Positions 60,609 through 64,000 of a DNA stretch of 64,000 bases are shown piece after piece. The stretch comes from VGKP01 sp964578345 (lineage in GTDB: Archaea > Nanobdellota > Nanobdellia > Pacearchaeales > GW2011-AR1), in the NCBI GenBank assembly GCA_964578345.1, contig CAZOCP010000003.1:4823-68822 (forward strand). The letters are read 5' to 3'. The position numbers and the translations under genes are program-made. The first letter of the stretch is position 1. The number at the start of each line of letters is the position of its first letter. Under the pieces are notes generated by a model. That model was not told the origin of the DNA and ran no database searches. It saw only the letters and a list, made by a program, of their open reading frames with translations.

Positions 60609-61502
60609 ATGACTAAAACAATATATGGAATAATCTCAGATATCCACCAACGAAGAAAGGAAATCCCCATGGCTCTTGATGCATTAGTAAAGCAGGGAGC
60701 TCATAAAATTATAGTTAATGGAGATGTCGGAGATGACTTTAAGACAATAGCTTATACTTTTGAATGTCTTGCCAAATTAGAAATCGAAGTCTATATACAG
60801 CCAGGAAGCCATGAAGAATTAGAAGCATATCAGCCAATAGCAGATTACTTCTCTGCAAAACATCCTTTTATCATAGACACAGTAAGAAACAACAAAATAG
60901 AGAATCTGGATCATAGCTTAATATTTGTTCCTGGATCAGATTTAGTTTGTGGAGGCGAATATAATATTGTGCCTCCTAATGGGCCAAAAACAGGTTTGTA
61001 CCAAACAAAAGAAAATAATCTGGTAAAAATATTTAATATAAAAGATTTGGAAAGTATAGTAACTGTACCGGAAAAAACAATCATTATCTGCCACATACCA
61101 AGAAAATTTGAAAGCATTGATACTGGAGTTGATGTTGCTGAATTCGGAGAAGTGTCTAAAGATTTCTATGACGGTATTAAATGCATAAGAAAGGGCTCTA
61201 TCTATCCGATAAAAATAGCAAGCAGAGCCATTGCCATTGGATATCCCGTCATAATAAAAAGAGAAAATCGCGGCAACACACATCTAAAAAAGATGTATGA
61301 TAAACTTGGAATAACAAAATCTATCTCAGGACATTTTCATGAGTCTGCGCACCGTGCTTGTGATAGTTATGGAAAATTTGTACCCCAAAAAACCCCTACA
61401 AACAATCTATTTTGGATGGCAAGTTATTTAGATGGAATGAAAGTAGGAGTTCTTATAGTGGATAATCATAAAGTTTCATACCAAAATATCTCCTTAATCT
61501 AA
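60609..61502 (+). CDS. calcineurin-like metallophosphoesterase
   Basis: A 297-residue protein with the metallophosphoesterase ligands: D-x-H in IISDIHQRRKE, GDVGDD in VNGDVGDDF (GDxxD), the Asn/His-type site replaced by GSHEE (usually GNHD/E), IICHIPRK for the His, and GHFHESAH as the final GHxH pair. Cytosolic, so it may act on nucleotides, phosphoproteins or nucleic acid ends; substrate not known. Its stop is directly followed by a family D element. Confidence 0.88.
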   Translation: MTKTIYGIISDIHQRRKEIPMALDALVKQGAHKIIVNGDVGDDFKTIAYTFECLAKLEIEVYIQPGSHEELEAYQPIADYFSAKHPFIIDTVRNNKIENLDHSLIFVPGSDLVCGGEYNIVPPNGPKTGLYQTKENNLVKIFNIKDLESIVTVPEKTIIICHIPRKFESIDTGVDVAEFGEVSKDFYDGIKCIRKGSIYPIKIASRAIAIGYPVIIKRENRGNTHLKKMYDKLGITKSISGHFHESAHRACDSYGKFVPQKTPTNNLFWMASYLDGMKVGVLIVDNHKVSYQNISLI

Positions 61503-61504
61503 AT

Positions 61505-61589
61505 CTATAGAGAACTACGTTGTTTATGTGACATTCTATACGCAGTTCTCTAATGGACAACTACCACTTAAACCATGCAGTTATCCATA
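61505..61589 (-). repeat. double-hairpin element, family D copy 2 (inverted)
   Basis: On the minus strand this reads GGATAACTGCATGG...TAGTTGTCCATTAGAGAACTGCG, then ...CGTAGTTCTCT. Stem 1 is imperfect and stem 2 is well paired. It aligns along its length with 51289-51381, including the CCATTAGAGAACTG link. Confidence 0.85.
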
Positions 61590-61630
61590 GCAATACAAAC
61601 ATTAATATAGTAATTTTTACATAATGTTAA

Positions 61631-62023
61631 ATGGATAAAGTTATTCACTTTGAAATTCCTTATGATAATTTTGATAAAGCAAAAAAATTTTACTCTGAAG
61701 TTTTTGGTTGGGACATAGTAACTGTTCCTGAAATTAAATATAATATGGTCACTACAGTTCAAACTGATCCAAATACGCATCAGCCAAAGGAATCTGGCGC
61801 AATTAATGGAGGCATGTACAAGAGAGACGCAGATTCGTGCAAGACTCCTGTTATAGTAATTGGAGTTAAATCAATAGATGAATCTATTGATAAAGTAAAA
61901 AAATCAGGTGGTAAAATAATTATTCCTAAACGCCAAATTCCAAACATGGGATTCTATTCCCAGATCCAAGATCCGGAAGGAAACATTATAGGCCTCTGGC
62001 AGGCTACTGTAAAGAAAGAATAA
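61631..62023 (+). CDS. VOC/glyoxalase-fold protein
   Basis: A 130-residue protein of the vicinal oxygen chelate superfamily: VIHFEIPYDNFDKAKKFYSE then FGWDIVTVPE at the N terminus, a central NGGMYKRDA strand and, in the second half, VIGVKSIDESIDKV and IQDPEGNIIGLWQA. Metal ligands would be His4 and Glu in the last strand, but the last strand has Leu-Trp rather than Glu-x, so catalysis is uncertain. Members range from glyoxalase I to small-molecule binding proteins. Confidence 0.85.
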   Translation: MDKVIHFEIPYDNFDKAKKFYSEVFGWDIVTVPEIKYNMVTTVQTDPNTHQPKESGAINGGMYKRDADSCKTPVIVIGVKSIDESIDKVKKSGGKIIIPKRQIPNMGFYSQIQDPEGNIIGLWQATVKKE

Positions 62024-62076
62024 GGTTTAATAATCATTTTGTGCAGTATTATTAGATAAAAAGTCTATAATATAAT

Positions 62077-63375
62077 ATGAATATTGAGTCAAAAACAAAG
62101 AAATATCTTGATAAGATAAATATAGAAAACAGAAAAATAAACGCAATACTGCATCTTAATCATAATGCGCTTGAAGAAGCAGCTAAATTAGACAAAAAAC
62201 AAAAAAAGGGGCGTCTTGCAGGCAAGATAATAGGAGTTAAAAGCAATATTAATGTAGAGGGTCTTATTACTAATTGTGCATCGAAAGTTTTAGAAAATTA
62301 TATAGCGACATATAATGCGACAGTAATTGAAAAAATAAAAGCAGAAGATGGCATAATAATTGGAATGTGTAATATGGACGAATTTGCGGCAGGCAGTTCA
62401 GGCGAGAACTCTGCATTTGGTCCTACGCAAAACCCTTCAGCTCATGGAAAAATTACTGGCGGCTCTTCTTCAGGCAGTGCAGCAGCAGTTGTAGCAGGAT
62501 TCTGCGATATGGCGTTGGGCTCAGACACAGGAGGAAGCATTAGAAATCCAGCTAGCCACTGTGGGATTGTTGGAATAAAACCAAGTTATGGCTTGGTAAG
62601 CAGATATGGATTAATTGATTTAAGTATGAGCCTAGACCAAATAGGAGTTTTAGCAAAAACAGTTGAAGATGCTGCGCTTCTTTTAAACATTATAAAAGGA
62701 AAAGATAAATACGATAGTACAACATTCGAATCTCTTCCTATAAATATTTCAGCTGTCCCAAATCCAAAATTAGGCATATTAAAAATAAATGAAGTCGACA
62801 AAAAAATCCAGAATAAAATTGATCGGGCCATAAATAATGTATCACAAAAAAATAAATGGAAAGTACAAGAGATAAAAATAACTAATATAAATCTTGCAGT
62901 TCAAACTTATTATCTATTAGTTTATGCAGAATTTTTCTCAGCCACACGAAAGTTTGACGGTCGGCGCTATGGAAAAAAAATTGAAGAGGCCTGCGGTAAA
63001 GAGGTCCTAAGAAGAATTCTCGGGGGATCTGAAATCACCAAAGCAGAGTATGCAAACAGATTCTATTACAGGGCCCTATTAGTAAAAGAATTAATTAAGA
63101 AAGAATTTGAAGAGGCATTTAATAAAGTTGACTGCATAATCATTCCAACCTGTCCAAATCTTCCGTGGAAAATAGGGGAAGGCACAAGTATGAAAACAGA
63201 AGAGGTCTATACTGCAGATGCTCTAACAATACCAGCAAATCTAGCTGAAATTTGTGCTATTTCTATACCTGCAGGTAAAGTAGAAGACGTTCCAGTAGGC
63301 ATGCAAATTTTATGTGCCAAAGGCAAAGATTCTCAAATGCTTTCTATTGCAAAAATAATTGAAAATCACATTTGA
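62077..63375 (+). CDS. gatA: Asp/Glu-tRNA amidotransferase subunit A
   Basis: A 432-residue amidase-family subunit. The Ser-cisSer-Lys triad is present: Lys in GVKSNINVEG, Ser in ITGGSSSGSAAAVVAG and Ser in LGSDTGGSIRNPASHCGIVG, with the IKPSYGLVSRYGLIDLSMSL block after it. GatA hydrolyses glutamine and sends ammonia to GatB. Length is somewhat short compared with the usual 450-490, mainly in the C-terminal part. Together with gatB (45000) and gatC (59871) it completes GatCAB. Confidence 0.96.
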   Translation: MNIESKTKKYLDKINIENRKINAILHLNHNALEEAAKLDKKQKKGRLAGKIIGVKSNINVEGLITNCASKVLENYIATYNATVIEKIKAEDGIIIGMCNMDEFAAGSSGENSAFGPTQNPSAHGKITGGSSSGSAAAVVAGFCDMALGSDTGGSIRNPASHCGIVGIKPSYGLVSRYGLIDLSMSLDQIGVLAKTVEDAALLLNIIKGKDKYDSTTFESLPINISAVPNPKLGILKINEVDKKIQNKIDRAINNVSQKNKWKVQEIKITNINLAVQTYYLLVYAEFFSATRKFDGRRYGKKIEEACGKEVLRRILGGSEITKAEYANRFYYRALLVKELIKKEFEEAFNKVDCIIIPTCPNLPWKIGEGTSMKTEEVYTADALTIPANLAEICAISIPAGKVEDVPVGMQILCAKGKDSQMLSIAKIIENHI

Positions 63376-63678
63376 TAAAGATGGTTTACTATAATTTTTT
63401 GCTCCTTTTTCTTAAAAAGAAAACGTTACAATTTTACAACTTTTATTTTATTAGAATTAACTTAGGACTAATCTTTAATCGATTTCTAACGCGATTTTCT
63501 TAATGAAAACTCCCATCATTCCCAAAAGGAAAGGTAACCAAATCGGTTTTCTCGGTCTGATTTAACGTATGCGATTGATTAAATTTGTTCGTAAATTTGT
63601 TCTGCAGCGTGATTGCTTTTTCACCTGCTCAACTATTGTTTTAGGGGCCAGCGGGAAAATATGCAATACATCTTTATA
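63376..63678. other. intergenic without visible gene
   Basis: Mixed-composition sequence with short inverted pieces such as AATCGATTT/AAATTTG but no good hairpin element, RNA gene or ORF. It ends at the promoter motif shared with the three-copy family. Confidence 0.4.
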
Positions 63679-63706
63679 ATAGTAACAAATAGAAAGGTTT
63701 ATATAG
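63679..63706 (+). promoter_or_regulatory. conserved family promoter motif, unrelated gene
   Basis: AGTAACAAATAGAAAGG followed by TATA-like TTTATATA, about 22-29 bp before the ATG at 63727. The first 17 bp are the same as in copy 2 of the unknown family, although the gene after it is different. Confidence 0.7.
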
Positions 63707-63726
63707 TAATTATTTATTAAAGAAAT

Positions 63727-64000
63727 ATGGAAAATGAGCGAAGAGCAAAATTAGAAAGTAGAATTGCTAAAGCCTCTGGAATTTTAGCAGGTGCAGGATT
63801 AACTGCATTAAGTTGTTATAATCCAGAATTAACTCTATACATTGCTATTGGTGGTGTTGCTGGTGGTGTTGTTGATGGTGGTGTTGGTTGTAGTGTTGTT
63901 GGTGGTTTTGTTGGTAGTGTTGTTGGTAGTATTGTTGGTGGTAACGAGTTACTTAAAGAACCTGTTAAGTTTGCTAAAAGGATGTTTGCATATGGAATGT
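63727..64000 (+). CDS. Gly/Val-rich membrane protein, runs off the window
   Basis: At least 91 residues, incomplete at the 3' end. After a charged N terminus (MENERRAKLESRIAKASG) comes a hydrophobic segment with a glycine-zipper pattern: GGVAGGVVDGGVGCSVVGG, then FVGSVVGSIVGG, made of GTTGGT-type codons repeated at DNA level (63850-63950). Glycine-zipper helices associate in membranes and can form pores, as in some toxins and holins. It shares its promoter motif with the three-copy family. Function not known. Confidence 0.6.
   Translation, partial: MENERRAKLESRIAKASGILAGAGLTALSCYNPELTLYIAIGGVAGGVVDGGVGCSVVGGFVGSVVGSIVGGNELLKEPVKFAKRMFAYGM

Overview
The window is a low-GC archaeal chromosome segment, most likely from a DPANN lineage of the Woesearchaeota/Pacearchaeota type (the placement is inference). 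Archaeal markers are family-B DNA polymerase, FEN1, a Cdc48-type AAA ATPase, TFS, Sec61-beta, deoxyhypusine synthase, type 2 methionine aminopeptidase, an archaeal signal peptidase, GatD/GatE, a histone-fold protein and intron-bearing tRNAs. Many genes have a TATA-like box about 25 bp before the start codon, which suggests leaderless transcripts. Genes are compact, several proteins are pared down (GatE without its usual insertion, EndoIII without Fe-S cysteines), and small membrane or secreted proteins of unknown function are common.

Layout. 0.3-8.3 kb: small membrane proteins, four of them with one architecture, an HEPN/MNT pair, a histone-fold protein, a Cys-rich surface protein and copy 1 of a three-copy unknown family. 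8.6-13.6 kb: patatin lipase, PolB, an amber-interrupted ORF and FEN1. 13.6-19.2 kb: an accessory island with a toxin/DUF2283 pair, a Janus/PHPT1-like protein, a three-gene membrane cassette inside long inverted repeats and a surface protein, all embedded in hairpin-rich DNA. 19.3-27.6 kb: methionine aminopeptidase and a surface-polysaccharide locus (ABC exporter plus five glycosyltransferase-type proteins). 27.7-35 kb: a broken RelE pair, family copy 2, Cdc48 with its AbrB-like neighbour, MFS transporter, zinc-ribbon/Hsp20-like protein, VKOR and two tRNAs. 35-44.2 kb: nucleotidyltransferase-like protein, signal peptidase, TFS, tRNA-Lys, EndoIII, PhoU, an HD-domain operon with a transposase scrap, Sec61-beta, DHS, NadE and a C39-like peptidase. 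44.2-63.4 kb: a decayed IS with an AbrB-like regulator, then translation genes (gatB, proS, gatD, gatE, aspS, gatC, gatA) interspersed with a secreted 905-residue protein, tRNA-Arg, a glycosyltransferase, a Fic protein, family copy 3, a phosphoesterase and a VOC protein. A Gly-rich ORF runs off the right edge.

The genes imply two routes of tRNA amidation: GatCAB (three subunits at separate loci) probably acting with a non-discriminating AspRS for Asn-tRNA, and GatDE for Gln-tRNA.

The most unusual signal is in the DNA between genes: at least four families of dispersed palindromic elements (A-D here). Their stems vary with compensatory changes while linkers and loops are kept, and smaller hairpins sit inside the loops of larger ones, giving tree-like nested palindromes. 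In family C one copy holds only a short loop, while its sibling carries a complete toxin-antitoxin-like operon between equivalent arms. A neighbouring three-gene cassette is bounded by three blocks of perfect inverted repeat. I suggest a hairpin-based system of insertion or gene capture that I do not recognise; this is inference from one window.
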